This document shows positions 23,250 to 33,234 of a stretch of 64,000 nt of DNA, piece by piece (the stretch's first letter is position 1; each line of letters starts with the position of its first letter). Origin of the DNA: Streptococcus sanguinis (GTDB lineage Bacteria; Bacillota; Bacilli; Lactobacillales; Streptococcaceae); the NCBI RefSeq assembly GCF_019929225.1, contig NZ_JAHZPA010000003.1, forward strand, positions 1 to 64,000. The letters are read 5' to 3'. Both the position numbers and the translations under genes were made by a program. The notes beneath the pieces are model-generated. The model had not been told where the DNA came from. It did no database searches and saw only the letters and a list, made by a program, of their open reading frames with translations.

Positions 23250-24917
23250 ATGAGCAAGAGCAATATTAAACTGATTGCTTTGGGCGGCGTACGTGAAAAT
23301 GGTAAAAACCTCTACGTTGCCGAAGTGGATGATTCCATTTTTGTATTGGATGTTGGGCTGAAGTACCCAGAAAATGAGCAGTTGGGTGTGGATTATGTCG
23401 TTCCCAACATGGATTATTTGTTTGAAAACAAGAAGCGGATTGCGGGTGTCTTTCTGACGCACGGACACGCAGATGCGATTGGTGCTCTGCCTAATCTTTT
23501 AGCAGATGCTAAGGTGCCGGTTTTCGGATCAGAGTTGACGATCGAGCTGGCCAAGCTGTTTGTCAAAAACAATGATGCGGTTAAGAAGTTCAATGATTTC
23601 CATGTGATTGATGAAAATACTGAGATTGAATTTGGCAAAACCGTGGTTTCCTTCTTCCGGACGACTCACTCGATTCCTGAGAGTTTGGGAGTTGTCATCA
23701 AGACCAGAAAGGGTAGTATCGTTTATACAGGTGATTTCAAGTTTGACCAGTCTGCCAGTCCGTCCTATGCGACAGACTTTGGCCGTCTGGCTGAGATTGG
23801 CCGCGAGGGTGTTCTGGCCTTGCTCAGTGATTCAGCTAATGCAGACAGCACTGTTCAGGTGGCTAGCGAGAGCGAGGTTGGCAAGGAAATCGAAGATACG
23901 ATTGCCGACTGGGATGGCCGCGTGATTGTTGCGGCGGTTGCCAGCAACTTGTCTCGTATCCAGCAGGTCTTTGATGCAGCTGCAGAGACTGGCCGTCGAG
24001 TGGTTTTGACAGGCTTTGATGTTGAAAATATCGTTCGTACGGCTATCCGCCTCAAGAAGCTGTCCTTGGTGGACGAACGCCTTTTGATCAAGCCTAAGGA
24101 AATGTCTAAGTTTGAAGATCATGAATTGATTATCTTGGAGACTGGCCGGATGGGTGAGCCTATCAATGGCCTGCGCAAGATGTCGATCGGCCGTCACCGC
24201 TATGTGGAAATCAAGGAAGGTGATTTGATTTACATCGTAACGACGCCGTCTATTGCTAAGGAAGCGGTCGTAGCTCGCGTGGAAAATATGATTTATCAGG
24301 CGGGGGGCATTGTCAAGCTGATTACCCAAAACCTGCGGGTTTCGGGTCACGCAAATGCGCGTGATTTGCAGCTCATGATTAACCTGCTGCAGCCTAAGTA
24401 CCTCTTCCCTATTCAGGGTGAGTACCGCGGACTGGATGCTCATGCCAAGGCTGCCATGGAAGTTGGCATGCTGCCGGAAAATATCTTCATTCCTAAGCGG
24501 GGCAGCATCATGGAATACGACCATGGTGATTTTGTGCCAGCTGGTGCAGTGTCAGCTGGAGATGTCATGATTGACGGAAATGCGATTGGTGATGTGGGCA
24601 ATATCGTTCTGCGTGACCGTAAGGTCTTGTCTGAAGATGGTATTTTCATCGTGGCACTCACAGTTAACCGTAAGGAAAAGAAAATCATTTCCAAAGCCAA
24701 GGTGCATACCCGTGGATTTGTCTATGTCAAGAAGAGCAGAGATATTTTGCGTGAAAGCTCTGACATTATCAATAAAACTGTGGAAGACTATCTGGCGCAG
24801 GATAGCTTTGACTGGGGTGAGCTGAAAGGAGCTGTCCGTGACAGTTTGGCCAAATATCTCTTTGACCAAACCAAGCGTCGCCCAGCTATTTTGCCGGTCG
24901 TTATGGAAGTGCGGTAA
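23250..24917 (+). CDS. rnjB: Ribonuclease J2
   Basis: A 555-residue metallo-beta-lactamase/beta-CASP ribonuclease. The start (KLIALGGVRENGKNLYVAEV) and overall sequence fit RNase J2 rather than J1. The metal motif reads HGHADAIG (His71, His73, Asp75) with Ala where active J1-type enzymes have His, the usual weakening of Firmicutes J2. J2 forms a complex with J1 in mRNA decay and 16S rRNA maturation. GGAG lies 8 bases before the ATG. The rpoY gene that often precedes rnjA is absent, which also supports J2. estA follows, as in pneumococcus. Confidence 0.92.
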   Translation: MSKSNIKLIALGGVRENGKNLYVAEVDDSIFVLDVGLKYPENEQLGVDYVVPNMDYLFENKKRIAGVFLTHGHADAIGALPNLLADAKVPVFGSELTIELAKLFVKNNDAVKKFNDFHVIDENTEIEFGKTVVSFFRTTHSIPESLGVVIKTRKGSIVYTGDFKFDQSASPSYATDFGRLAEIGREGVLALLSDSANADSTVQVASESEVGKEIEDTIADWDGRVIVAAVASNLSRIQQVFDAAAETGRRVVLTGFDVENIVRTAIRLKKLSLVDERLLIKPKEMSKFEDHELIILETGRMGEPINGLRKMSIGRHRYVEIKEGDLIYIVTTPSIAKEAVVARVENMIYQAGGIVKLITQNLRVSGHANARDLQLMINLLQPKYLFPIQGEYRGLDAHAKAAMEVGMLPENIFIPKRGSIMEYDHGDFVPAGAVSAGDVMIDGNAIGDVGNIVLRDRKVLSEDGIFIVALTVNRKEKKIISKAKVHTRGFVYVKKSRDILRESSDIINKTVEDYLAQDSFDWGELKGAVRDSLAKYLFDQTKRRPAILPVVMEVR

Positions 24918-24934
24918 AAATCTGAACACAAATA

Positions 24935-24964
24935 CAAGAAAAGTCGGGCTTCGGCTTTTTCTTG
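24935..24964 (+). terminator. Hairpin between rnjB and estA
   Basis: CAAGAAAAGTCG pairs imperfectly with CGGCTTTTTCTTG around GGCTT. It probably reduces readthrough into estA. Confidence 0.55.
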
Positions 24965-24991
24965 TCAGGAAGATACGAAGGAGAAATGCGA

Positions 24992-25771
24992 ATGGCAGTG
25001 ATGAAAATAGAGTATTATTCTGAGGCTTTGGAGATGGAATGGGGCGTCAATGTCCTCTATCCAGACGCGGCTCGCGTGGACAAGCCGGACGATAAGGATA
25101 TTCCTGTTTTGTACCTGCTTCATGGTATGAACGGGAATCACAATAGCTGGCTCAAGCGCTCAAATATTGAGCGTCTGGTTCGCTCGACGAATCTGATTGT
25201 TGTTATGCCTAATACCAGCAACGGCTGGTACACCGATACTCAGTACGGTTTTAACTATTACGAAGCCATCGCTGAGGAGCTGCCTCGGGTGCTCAAGCGC
25301 TTTTTCCCAAATATGTCAGATAAGCGGGAGAAGAATTTTATCGCAGGCCTTTCCATGGGCGGATACGGAGCCTTTAAGCTAGCTCTCAAGTCTAACCGCT
25401 TTTCATACGCGGCTAGTCTTTCTGGGGCTTTGAGTTTTCTTGATGCTCGTCCGGATAATGCTGAAATGGCAACGCCAGCCTATTGGCGAGGAGTTTTTGG
25501 AGACTATAAAGACTGGACCAGCAGCCCTCATTCGCTGGAAAGTATAGCCAAGCAATCTGATAAAAAGACTAAGCTTTGGGCATGGTGTGGCGAAGAAGAC
25601 TTTCTCTACAAGGCCAATCAGGCGGCGGTGAAAAACCTGCAAGACTTAGGCTTGGAGATTACTTACAGCCACAGTCCAGGTAAGCATGAGTGGTATTACT
25701 GGGAAAAGCAGCTGGAGAATGTGCTGGCCTGGCTTCCTATCGACTTCCAGCTGGAAGAGCGCCTGTCGTAA
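24992..25771 (+). CDS. estA: Tributyrin esterase EstA
   Basis: A 259-residue alpha/beta hydrolase of the esterase D type that hydrolyses short acyl and acetyl esters; in pneumococcus the homologue can release acetyl groups from host glycans. The nucleophile is Ser121 in GLSMGG, the catalytic His is His232 in KHEWYYW, and an Asp in GEEDF is a likely third member. I use the ATG at 24992 ([10 protein letters not shown]), 8 bases after GAAGGAG; the ATG at 24986 is too close to it. There is no signal peptide. It follows rnjB, a conserved streptococcal neighbour. Confidence 0.9.
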   Translation: MAVMKIEYYSEALEMEWGVNVLYPDAARVDKPDDKDIPVLYLLHGMNGNHNSWLKRSNIERLVRSTNLIVVMPNTSNGWYTDTQYGFNYYEAIAEELPRVLKRFFPNMSDKREKNFIAGLSMGGYGAFKLALKSNRFSYAASLSGALSFLDARPDNAEMATPAYWRGVFGDYKDWTSSPHSLESIAKQSDKKTKLWAWCGEEDFLYKANQAAVKNLQDLGLEITYSHSPGKHEWYYWEKQLENVLAWLPIDFQLEERLS

Positions 25772-25807
25772 AAATAGACTGTAAAGTCGTATTCTGCCCT
25801 CAGAGTA

Positions 25808-25816
25808 TGATATAAT
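25808..25816 (+). promoter_or_regulatory. Extended -10 promoter for gltX
   Basis: TG (25808-25809) one base before TATAAT (25811-25816), about 60 bases before the start; no clear -35. Confidence 0.55.
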
Positions 25817-25877
25817 GATTACGTTTGAAAATCGGAGTGGGATTGATTCCCCAGAATACAAATAGGAGAATGGAACT

Positions 25878-27335
25878 TTGACAAAAGCGATTCGAGTGCG
25901 TTATGCACCAAGTCCGACTGGACTTTTACACATCGGAAATGCGCGGACTGCGCTCTTTAACTACCTTTATGCTCGTCATCATGGCGGGACCTTTATTATA
26001 CGAATCGAGGATACAGACCGCAAACGCCATGTAGAAGACGGAGAACGCTCACAGCTTGAAAACTTACGCTGGTTGGGTATTGACTGGGATGAAAGTCCTG
26101 AGACTCACGAAAACTACCGCCAGTCTGAGCGATTGGATATTTACCAAAAATATGTCAATGAACTCTTGGACAAGGGTTTGGCTTACAAGTCCTATGTGAC
26201 TGAGGAAGAATTAGCGGCTGAGCGTGAACGTCAGGAAGCGGCTGGTGAAACACCGCGTTATATCAATGAGTTTCTAGGTATGTCAGAGGAAGAAAAGGCA
26301 GCCTATATTGCTGAGCGCGAAGAAGCGGGTGTCATTCCGACGGTTCGTCTGGCTGTCAATGAAGCTGGTGTCTACAAATGGACTGACATGGTCAAGGGCG
26401 AAATTGAGTTCGAGGGTGGCAATATCGGTGGTGACTGGGTTATCCAGAAGAAAGACGGCTACCCAACCTACAACTTTGCTGTGGTTATTGATGACCATCT
26501 GATGGAAATTTCACACGTTATTCGTGGAGATGACCATATCGCCAACACGCCTAAGCAACTCATGGTTTATGAAGCTCTGGGCTGGGAAGCTCCAGAATTT
26601 GGCCACATGACCCTGATTATCAACTCTGAAACAGGTAAGAAGCTGTCCAAGCGCGATACCAATACCTTGCAGTTTATCGAGGATTATCGCAAGAAGGGCT
26701 ACCTGCCAGAAGCAGTCTTTAACTTTATTGCACTGCTGGGCTGGAATCCTGGCGGTGAGCATGAGATTTTCTCTCGCCAAGAATTGATCGAGCTTTTTGA
26801 TGAAAAACGTCTCAGCAAGTCTCCAGCTGCTTTTGACCGGAAGAAGCTGGACTGGATGAACAACGAATACATCAAGAATGCGGATTTTGACACAATTTTC
26901 GCTCTAGCTAAGCCATATTTGGAAGAAGCGGGCCGTTTGACCGATAAGGCAGAAAAGCTTGTAGAGCTCTACAAACCACAAATGAAGTCTGTAGATGAAA
27001 TTGTGCCGCTGACAGACCTCTTCTTTGCGGACTTCCCAGAGTTGACAGATGCGGAGCGTGAGGTCATGGCTGGTGAAACGGTACCGACCGTGTTGACAGC
27101 TTTCAAGGAAAAGCTAGAAGCTATGTCGGATACAGATTTTGTGACAGAAAACATCTTCCCTCAAATCAAGGCTGTCCAAAAAGAGACAGGAATCAAGGGC
27201 AAAAACCTCTTTATGCCGATTCGGATTGCCGTTTCGGGTGAAATGCATGGACCAGAGCTGCCAGATACGATTTACCTATTAGGCCGCGAAAAATCTATCC
27301 AGCATATCGAAAACATGCTGAATCAAATTCAATAA
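25878..27335 (+). CDS. gltX: Glutamyl-tRNA synthetase
   Basis: GltX (485 residues) charges tRNA-Glu and, in bacteria lacking GlnRS such as streptococci, also misacylates tRNA-Gln for the GatCAB pathway. The class I motif HIGN is at residues 18-21 ([13 protein letters not shown]) and the KMSKS-type loop reads KKLSKR near residue 255. The start is TTG at 25878, 10 bases after AGGAG, giving [14 protein letters not shown]; an ATG just upstream is out of frame. It stands alone between its promoter and a strong terminator. Confidence 0.95.
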   Translation: MTKAIRVRYAPSPTGLLHIGNARTALFNYLYARHHGGTFIIRIEDTDRKRHVEDGERSQLENLRWLGIDWDESPETHENYRQSERLDIYQKYVNELLDKGLAYKSYVTEEELAAERERQEAAGETPRYINEFLGMSEEEKAAYIAEREEAGVIPTVRLAVNEAGVYKWTDMVKGEIEFEGGNIGGDWVIQKKDGYPTYNFAVVIDDHLMEISHVIRGDDHIANTPKQLMVYEALGWEAPEFGHMTLIINSETGKKLSKRDTNTLQFIEDYRKKGYLPEAVFNFIALLGWNPGGEHEIFSRQELIELFDEKRLSKSPAAFDRKKLDWMNNEYIKNADFDTIFALAKPYLEEAGRLTDKAEKLVELYKPQMKSVDEIVPLTDLFFADFPELTDAEREVMAGETVPTVLTAFKEKLEAMSDTDFVTENIFPQIKAVQKETGIKGKNLFMPIRIAVSGEMHGPELPDTIYLLGREKSIQHIENMLNQIQ

Positions 27336-27338
27336 GAT

Positions 27339-27362
27339 AAACCAGCTTTCGAGCTGGTTTTT
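27339..27362 (+). terminator. Terminator after gltX
   Basis: AAACCAGCT (27339-27347), loop TTCG, AGCTGGTTT (27352-27360), T-run. Confidence 0.9.
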
Positions 27363-27424
27363 ACTTTGCAAATTTTTGTTTTTATGTCACAATTGTAATA
27401 AGAAAATACCTTAAGGAGAGAGAA

Positions 27425-28057
27425 ATGAAAAAATGGATCATCTTGGTTGGAGGACTAGTAGCCATACTCGTGCTAGTAACCTGTAACCAAAAGAAAGAGC
27501 AGGCGACTCCTGCTTCCGACAATTCTAAAGTAAGTTCGCCTAGCTCTGCATCTTCTAAAAAGTCTGAAAGAGAGAGCAATTCGAGCGAACTTTCTGGCGA
27601 CGCAGATAGTCAGGAAACTTCTGATACAGGCTCTCAGCAGCATTCGGAAATAGAAAGTGAAAAGTCTACCAAGGAAGCTAGCAAAGGAGAGAAAGAGTCG
27701 GCATCAACTTCTAGTTTGGATATGAAGGCTATTGCTTCTGGAGATTTTTCCAGCATGATTGGTACTTGGCAGGATGCCAAAGGGAACAGTTATACATTCG
27801 ATGTGTCTGGTATCGAGTCAGATGTTGCCAAGCTTGAGACAGGAGATTACTCTGGGCCAGATGAAAATGGGATTTTTCGAGCAGGAATTCGTTGGAAAAA
27901 CCAAACCGGTGCTGCCTTTCTCATCATTCCAGCAGGAAAGAGTCTGCCAGCTGGAGAGACTGTCAATGGGACAGATCCGACTGATACCAGTCAAGATCGT
28001 TTCATCATCACCCAGAGCGTTTCCGAACATCCTGATGTTTTTTACCGCGTAAAATAA
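27425..28057 (+). CDS. Lipoprotein with a Ser/Glu-rich linker and a DUF6287-like domain
   Basis: A 210-residue secreted lipoprotein. The signal peptide ends LVTC with the lipidated Cys at residue 20. Residues 25-100 form a disordered linker rich in Ser, Glu and Lys. The globular part (about 103-210) starts MKAIASGDFSSMIGTWQDAKG, a pattern I associate with DUF6287 domains of streptococcal lipoproteins and surface proteins, and ends PDVFYRVK. AAGGAGAGAG precedes the ATG. It is flanked by terminators and stands alone. The function is unknown; exposure at the cell surface is the only safe inference. Confidence 0.78.
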   Translation: MKKWIILVGGLVAILVLVTCNQKKEQATPASDNSKVSSPSSASSKKSERESNSSELSGDADSQETSDTGSQQHSEIESEKSTKEASKGEKESASTSSLDMKAIASGDFSSMIGTWQDAKGNSYTFDVSGIESDVAKLETGDYSGPDENGIFRAGIRWKNQTGAAFLIIPAGKSLPAGETVNGTDPTDTSQDRFIITQSVSEHPDVFYRVK

Positions 28058-28058
28058 G

Positions 28059-28082
28059 GAGTCTTGATGGACTCTTTTTTCT
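28059..28082 (+). terminator. Terminator after the lipoprotein
   Basis: GAGTC (28059-28063) pairs with GACTC (28070-28074), extended by wobble, then TTTTTT. Confidence 0.75.
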
Positions 28083-28112
28083 TATTTTAAGTCCAGTATA
28101 TAATATATTGAT

Positions 28113-28130
28113 TCTGAATAAAAATCGATA
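28113..28130 (+). promoter_or_regulatory. ARG box upstream of argGH
   Basis: TGAATAAAAAT (28115-28125) matches the core of the Gram-positive arginine repressor box. It lies about 40 bases upstream of the argG -35. Confidence 0.5.
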
Positions 28131-28165
28131 AAACGCTTTTATTTTAATAAATATTAAAATTTCTC

Positions 28166-28194
28166 TTGACATTCGCATTTTCATACAGTAGAAT
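28166..28194 (+). promoter_or_regulatory. Promoter for argGH
   Basis: TTGACA (28166-28171), 17-base spacer, TAGAAT (28189-28194). Confidence 0.85.
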
Positions 28195-28231
28195 GTTTAA
28201 AAATAAAATGTAGAAGGATAGAGGTAATCAT

Positions 28232-29431
28232 ATGGTTAAAGAGAAAGTCATTTTAGCATATTCCGGCGGCTTGGACACTTCGGTGGCCATTACTTGGCTG
28301 AACAAGGATTATGATGTGATCGCGGTCTGTATGGACGTAGGTGAAGGAAATGATTTGGATTTCATTCATGACAAGGCGCTGAAAGTTGGTGCTATCGAAT
28401 CACATGTTATTGATGTTAAAGACGAGTTTGCAGAAGACTACGTCTTGGTTGCTCTGCAAGGACACACCTTCTACGAACGAAAATATCCTCTAGTGTCCGC
28501 TCTGAGCCGACCTTTGATTTCTAAGAAATTGGTTGAAATTGCCCACAAGACGGGGGCGACAACCATTGCCCATGGCTGTACCGGAAAAGGAAACGATCAG
28601 GTACGTTTTGAAGTGGCTATAGCATCCTTGGATCCCAGTCTCAAGGTCATCGCTCCAGTTCGGGAGTGGAAATGGTCTCGGGAAGAAGAAATCAATTATG
28701 CTAAAGCTAATGGTGTGCCAATTCCTGCAGATCTGGATAGTCCTTACTCAGTCGATCAAAACCTTTGGGGACGAGCCAATGAGTGCGGTGTCTTGGAAAA
28801 TCCTTGGAATGAAGCACCGGAAGACGCCTATGATTTGACGGTTGCACCAGAAGCAGCACCAGACAGCCCACTCTATGTAAATATTGACTTTGAGGCGGGC
28901 GTGCCAGTTGCTTTAGATGGCAAAAAGATGAAGCTGGCGGACTTGATTCTTGAGCTAAATGACCTAGCTGGACAGCACGGTGTTGGGCGGATTGACCATG
29001 TAGAAAATCGTCTGGTAGGGATTAAGTCTCGGGAAATCTATGAATGCCCTGGGGCGGTGACTCTATTGGCTGCCCACAAGGAAATTGAAGATCTGACTCT
29101 AGTCAGAGAATTGGCTCATTTCAAGCCAATTATCGAAAACGAACTATCTAATCTCATCTACAATGGCCTCTGGTTTAATCCAGCGACAGAAGCTCTGATT
29201 GCCTATCTCAAGTCCACCCAGCAGGTAGTTAATGGAACAGCTAAGGTGAAGCTTTATAAGGGGTCTGCGACAGTCGTGGCGCGTAAGTCTGATAATTCTC
29301 TCTATGATGAAAGTCTGGCTACCTATACCAGTGCAGATACTTTTGACCAGGATGCTGCGATTGGCTTTATCAAGCTGTGGGGTCTTCCGTCTAAGGTTCA
29401 CGCAGAGGTTCAGGCTCACAAGGACAAATAG
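28232..29431 (+). CDS. argG: Argininosuccinate synthase
   Basis: ArgG (399 residues) condenses citrulline and aspartate with ATP to argininosuccinate. The ATP pyrophosphatase P-loop AYSGGLDTS is at residues 9-17, and the conserved [15 protein letters not shown] segment near residue 112 contacts citrulline and aspartate. The length is normal for the type-1 enzyme. argH follows 14 bases later, and a candidate arginine repressor site lies upstream. No other arginine biosynthesis gene is nearby, so citrulline may come from elsewhere, for example the arginine deiminase pathway or uptake; this is inference. Confidence 0.96.
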   Translation: MVKEKVILAYSGGLDTSVAITWLNKDYDVIAVCMDVGEGNDLDFIHDKALKVGAIESHVIDVKDEFAEDYVLVALQGHTFYERKYPLVSALSRPLISKKLVEIAHKTGATTIAHGCTGKGNDQVRFEVAIASLDPSLKVIAPVREWKWSREEEINYAKANGVPIPADLDSPYSVDQNLWGRANECGVLENPWNEAPEDAYDLTVAPEAAPDSPLYVNIDFEAGVPVALDGKKMKLADLILELNDLAGQHGVGRIDHVENRLVGIKSREIYECPGAVTLLAAHKEIEDLTLVRELAHFKPIIENELSNLIYNGLWFNPATEALIAYLKSTQQVVNGTAKVKLYKGSATVVARKSDNSLYDESLATYTSADTFDQDAAIGFIKLWGLPSKVHAEVQAHKDK

Positions 29432-29445
29432 AAAGGGGCTTTCCT

Positions 29446-30831
29446 ATGGTGAATCATAAACTGTGGGGCGGACGTTTTGAAGCCTCTCTGGAAGGCTGGG
29501 TAGAAGAATTTGGTGCCAGCATTGGCTTTGACTATCGTCTGGCTCCTTATGATCTGCAGGGCAGTCTAGCTCATGTCAAAATGCTGGGGCAGACAGGAAT
29601 CATTGCTCCAGAGGAAGCAGCTGCTATTCAGGCAGGTTTGGAAAAGCTGTTGGCACGTTATGAGTCTGGAGAGCTTGAGTTTGATGTGCGTAATGAAGAT
29701 ATTCATATGAATATGGAGGCTCTTCTGACCGAGGAGATTGGGCCAGTAGCTGGCAAGCTTCATACGGCTCGCTCCCGTAATGACCAGGTGGCGACAGATA
29801 TGCACCTCTATCTCAAGGATCAGCTCGGTCAGATTGCGGATAAACTCTTGAATCTGCGTCAGGTGCTGCTGGACTTGGCTGAGGAGCATGTAGAGACTAT
29901 CATGCCAGGCTATACCCATCTGCAACATGCCCAGCCGATTAGCTTTGCTCATCATCTGCTGGCCTATTATCAGATGTTCAGCCGGGATAGTCAGCGCTTT
30001 GCCTTTAATCTGGAGCATACGGATTTGTCTCCTTTAGGAGCAGCAGCTCTGGCGGGGACAACGTTTCCGATTGATCGAGAGCTGACGGCTGATTTATTGG
30101 GTTTCAAAGGCATTTACCACAATTCCTTGGATGCGGTAAGTGACCGAGATTTTATCTTGGAGTTTCTATCTAACAGCAGCATTCTCATCATGCATCTGTC
30201 TCGTCTCTGCGAGGAGCTGATTAACTGGTGCAGCTACGAATATGGCTTTGTCAGTCTGTCAGATACCTTTAGCACTGGATCATCCATTATGCCGCAAAAG
30301 AAAAATCCGGACATGGCGGAGCTGATTCGGGGTAAGAGCGGCCGGGTTTTCGGTCATCTCTTCAGTCTTCTGACGGTTATGAAGTCCCTGCCCTTGGCCT
30401 ATAATAAGGACCTGCAGGAAGACAAGGAAGGCATGTTTGATACAGTAGATACCATCAAGAAGTCACTAGATATTATGGCGGGTATGCTGTCTAGTATGAC
30501 AGTAAACAAAGAAAAAATGCTGCTTTCAACTCAGCAGGATTTCTCCAATGCGACAGAATTGGCTGACTATCTGGCCAAGAAAGGACTTCCTTTCCGTGAA
30601 GCCCATGAGATTGTCGGAAAGTTGGTGCTGGAATGCAGCAAGGCAGGCTATTATCTACAGGATATCCCGCTGAGCCGCTATCAGGAAGTGTCGTCGCTGA
30701 TTGGGGAAGATATTTATCAAGCGCTTGAGTCGCAGACCGCTGTACAAAAGCGGAATTCCCTTGGCGGGACAGGATTTGCACAGATCCGTCAGGAGTTGGA
30801 AAGAGCTAAGAAACAGCTGGAAAAGGAATAA
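29446..30831 (+). CDS. argH: Argininosuccinate lyase
   Basis: ArgH (461 residues) splits argininosuccinate into arginine and fumarate, the last step of arginine synthesis. It belongs to the fumarase/aspartase superfamily; the signature loop [12 protein letters not shown] is near residue 278 with the catalytic Ser at its start, and [11 protein letters not shown] and the [14 protein letters not shown] segment are conserved. AAAGGGG precedes the ATG. It is the second gene of the argGH operon and is followed by a terminator. Confidence 0.96.
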   Translation: MVNHKLWGGRFEASLEGWVEEFGASIGFDYRLAPYDLQGSLAHVKMLGQTGIIAPEEAAAIQAGLEKLLARYESGELEFDVRNEDIHMNMEALLTEEIGPVAGKLHTARSRNDQVATDMHLYLKDQLGQIADKLLNLRQVLLDLAEEHVETIMPGYTHLQHAQPISFAHHLLAYYQMFSRDSQRFAFNLEHTDLSPLGAAALAGTTFPIDRELTADLLGFKGIYHNSLDAVSDRDFILEFLSNSSILIMHLSRLCEELINWCSYEYGFVSLSDTFSTGSSIMPQKKNPDMAELIRGKSGRVFGHLFSLLTVMKSLPLAYNKDLQEDKEGMFDTVDTIKKSLDIMAGMLSSMTVNKEKMLLSTQQDFSNATELADYLAKKGLPFREAHEIVGKLVLECSKAGYYLQDIPLSRYQEVSSLIGEDIYQALESQTAVQKRNSLGGTGFAQIRQELERAKKQLEKE

Positions 30832-30840
30832 GATATAGGG

Positions 30841-30869
30841 AACATCGCAAGGAAATTGCGGTGTTTTTT
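30841..30869 (+). terminator. Terminator after argH
   Basis: ACATCGCAA and TTGCGGTGT pair around GGAAA, followed by TTTTTT. Confidence 0.8.
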
Positions 30870-30921
30870 AAGTAAATCAACCTTTTAAATATTTGCAAAA
30901 ACGGCGTCATAGCGGCTCTTA

Positions 30922-30949
30922 TTGGCATTTTCGAAAAATATGGTATAAT
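30922..30949 (+). promoter_or_regulatory. Promoter for rnpA-yidC-khpB
   Basis: TTGGCA (30922-30927), 16-base spacer, TATAAT (30944-30949) with TG in the extended position. Confidence 0.7.
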
Positions 30950-30979
30950 AGATATAATTTTGGTGGATGGAGTTGAGTT

Positions 30980-31339
30980 TTGAGAAAAAACTATCGCGTC
31001 AAGAGCGAAAAAGATTTTAATGCGATTTTTAAAAGAGGACAGAGTTTTGCTAATCGAAAATTTGTCGTTTACATGTTAGAAAAAGAGCAAAAGCATTTTC
31101 GAGTTGGAATTTCCGTCAGTAAAAAGCTGGGGAATGCAGTAGTTCGTAATCGTATTAAAAGAAAAATCCGCCATGTCTTGATGCAGCATCAGAAACAGTT
31201 AGTCCAGGCGGACTTCGTAGTTATCGCTCGCAAAGGAGTGGAAGAGTTGGACTACCACCAAGTTGAACAAAATTTATTGCATGTATTAAAGATTGCTAAA
31301 CTTTATCAGGAAGGATTCATTTGTGAAACAGAAAAGTAA
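30980..31339 (+). CDS. rnpA: Ribonuclease P protein component
   Basis: RnpA (119 residues) is the small basic protein that binds RNase P RNA and helps 5' maturation of tRNA. The RNR motif (Arg56-Asn57-Arg58 in [15 protein letters not shown]) and the early [10 protein letters not shown] are diagnostic. The start is TTG at 30980, as in related streptococci, with GGAG upstream; no ATG gives the N-terminal [12 protein letters not shown]. yidC begins inside its last 17 bases. Confidence 0.94.
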   Translation: MRKNYRVKSEKDFNAIFKRGQSFANRKFVVYMLEKEQKHFRVGISVSKKLGNAVVRNRIKRKIRHVLMQHQKQLVQADFVVIARKGVEELDYHQVEQNLLHVLKIAKLYQEGFICETEK

Positions 31340-32138
31340 ATTAGGGATTTTGCTGGTTGCCTCGCTGCTCTTTCTCACAGCCTGCGGAACCAGTCAAGTT
31401 ACAGCCGATTCACATGGCTTCTGGGAACAGCTAGTATATTTCTTTGCAGACACCATTCGTTTTCTATCCTTTGGTGGAAGTAAGGGAATTGGGATTATTC
31501 TCTTTACCTTGATTATCCGGACAGTTCTCCTGCCGGTCTTCCAATTCCAGACGACTTCTTCACGCAAGCTGCAGGAAGTACAGCCGCATATCAAGAGCCT
31601 GCAGGAAAAGTATCCTGGTAAGGATATGGAGAGCAGAACAGCCTTGGCTGAGGAAACTCAAAAGCTCTACAAAGAAAAGGGTGTTAATCCCTATGCTTCA
31701 TTCATTCCGCTCTTTATCCAGATGCCAGTGCTCCTGGCTCTGTTTCAAGCCCTAACTCGGGTTGATTTCATGAAGACAGGTCACTTCCTCTGGCTCAATC
31801 TAGGAGCAACAGATCCGACCTTTATTCTTCCGCTGTTGGCGGCTCTCTTCACTTTCTTCAGTACGTGGCTTTCAAACAAAGCTTTGCCTGAGAGAAATGG
31901 CGGGATGACAGTCATGATGTACCTAATGCCAGTTGTGATTTTCTTTTTTGCCCTCTATGCGGCGAGCGGGGTAGCCCTCTACTGGGCGGTCTCAAATGCT
32001 TATCAGGTGGTTCAGACCTTGCTGCTGAGCAATCCTTTTAAAATCATTGCCGAGCGGGAAGCCAAGGAACGGTCAGAGCGTCAATTGGAACAGAAAAAGA
32101 AACGTGCCCTGAAAAAAGCACAGAAAAAGAAAAAGTAA
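31323..32138 (+). CDS. yidC: Membrane protein insertase YidC (lipoprotein type)
   Basis: A 271-residue YidC/OxaA insertase that helps proteins enter the membrane, alone or with SecYEG. The lipobox LTAC puts the lipidated Cys at residue 21. Five membrane segments follow, with the conserved [10 protein letters not shown] region whose Arg lines the hydrophilic groove, [18 protein letters not shown] and the late [11 protein letters not shown]. The C-terminus is strongly basic, as needed for ribosome contact. The start is GTG at 31323, overlapping rnpA by 17 bases, so translation is probably coupled. Streptococci usually have two YidC paralogues. Confidence 0.94.
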   Translation: MKQKSKLGILLVASLLFLTACGTSQVTADSHGFWEQLVYFFADTIRFLSFGGSKGIGIILFTLIIRTVLLPVFQFQTTSSRKLQEVQPHIKSLQEKYPGKDMESRTALAEETQKLYKEKGVNPYASFIPLFIQMPVLLALFQALTRVDFMKTGHFLWLNLGATDPTFILPLLAALFTFFSTWLSNKALPERNGGMTVMMYLMPVVIFFFALYAASGVALYWAVSNAYQVVQTLLLSNPFKIIAEREAKERSERQLEQKKKRALKKAQKKKK

Positions 32139-32159
32139 GTAAGAAGGAGGACTCTTGCA

Positions 32160-33185
32160 ATGGTTATTTTTACAGGAGCAAGTGTTGAAGAAGCCATTCA
32201 AAATGGTTTGAAAACGTTGGATATTCCACGTATGAGAGCGCATATCACTGTTATTTCACGTGAGAAAAAAGGCTTTTTAGGTCTGTTTGGCAAGAAGCCA
32301 GCTCAGGTGGATGTCGATCCGATTGCTGAGACGACAGTTGTCAAGGCCAATCAAAAGGCTGTAAAAGGTGTTCCCGAAGAGATTAACGCTCAGAATGAGC
32401 CTGTGCAGTCTGTCAGTGAAGCAACGGTTGATTTGGGCCGTGTGGTAGCTGCCATCAAGAAGGTCGAAGGAGAAGGAGAAGTTATCTCAGATGAGGTCAA
32501 GGCTGAAATTCTCAAAAATGACAAGCAAGCCAATACGATTTTAGAAGAGACAGGCACCATTGATCTTCTCAAGACCAACCAAGCTATTGATGAGGCAGTT
32601 GCTCAAGCAGAAGCGGACGATAGCAAGGTTATCTCTTTTGAACAAGCAGCTAAAGATAAGGCTGAGCCGACAGAAACAGAAGAAAGCTCTTTTGCTGACT
32701 TAGGCATCCAAGTCGAAGCAGACTATGATATTGAAGAAGTAGTTGAGAATGTAACGAACTATGTTCAGAAAATCGTTGATGAGATGGATGTTGAAGCGGG
32801 CATTTCCAGCAGCCACAACCGCCGTACCATTAATATGCAAATTGATACCAATGAACCGGGGCGCGTGATTGGCTACCACGGAAAAGTCTTGAAAGCTCTG
32901 CAACTATTAGCGCAAAACTATCTTTATAACCAATATTCTAAGAGCTTCTACATTTCAATTAATGTCAATGACTATGTTGAGCATCGGGCTGAAGTGCTGC
33001 AAAGTTATGCTCAGAAACTGGCTCAGCGGGCTTTGGAAGACCGACGCGGTCAGCACACTGACCCTATGTCTAACAGCGAGCGCAAAATTATCCACCGCAT
33101 CATCTCTCGCATTGATGGCGTGACAAGCTATTCCGAAGGTGATGAGCCTAATCGCTATGTCGTTGTGGATATTGACAGCGAATAA
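32160..33185 (+). CDS. khpB: RNA-binding protein KhpB (Jag)
   Basis: A 341-residue protein with an N-terminal Jag domain (about 1-52, FTGASVEEAIQNGL and KKGFLGLFGKKP), a long acidic linker, a KH domain near residues 195-265 with the GxxG loop in RVIGYHGK, and an R3H domain near 275-340. With KhpA it binds many mRNAs and tRNAs and affects cell elongation and division in pneumococcus. GGAGGACTCTTGCA precedes the ATG. It is the third gene of the rnpA unit, followed by a terminator. Confidence 0.94.
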   Translation: MVIFTGASVEEAIQNGLKTLDIPRMRAHITVISREKKGFLGLFGKKPAQVDVDPIAETTVVKANQKAVKGVPEEINAQNEPVQSVSEATVDLGRVVAAIKKVEGEGEVISDEVKAEILKNDKQANTILEETGTIDLLKTNQAIDEAVAQAEADDSKVISFEQAAKDKAEPTETEESSFADLGIQVEADYDIEEVVENVTNYVQKIVDEMDVEAGISSSHNRRTINMQIDTNEPGRVIGYHGKVLKALQLLAQNYLYNQYSKSFYISINVNDYVEHRAEVLQSYAQKLAQRALEDRRGQHTDPMSNSERKIIHRIISRIDGVTSYSEGDEPNRYVVVDIDSE

Positions 33186-33193
33186 AAAGAAAG

Positions 33194-33214
33194 CCAGCAG
33201 AGATGCTGGTTTTT
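33194..33214 (+). terminator. Terminator after khpB
   Basis: CCAGCA (33194-33199), loop GAGA, TGCTGG (33204-33209), TTTTT. Confidence 0.85.
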
Positions 33215-33234
33215 GTATATAGAAAGGATTTTTT

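Noticed and set aside
23832-24524. Large minus-strand frame inside rnjB
   Set aside because: A shadow of the rnjB codons; no start signal and no family resemblance.
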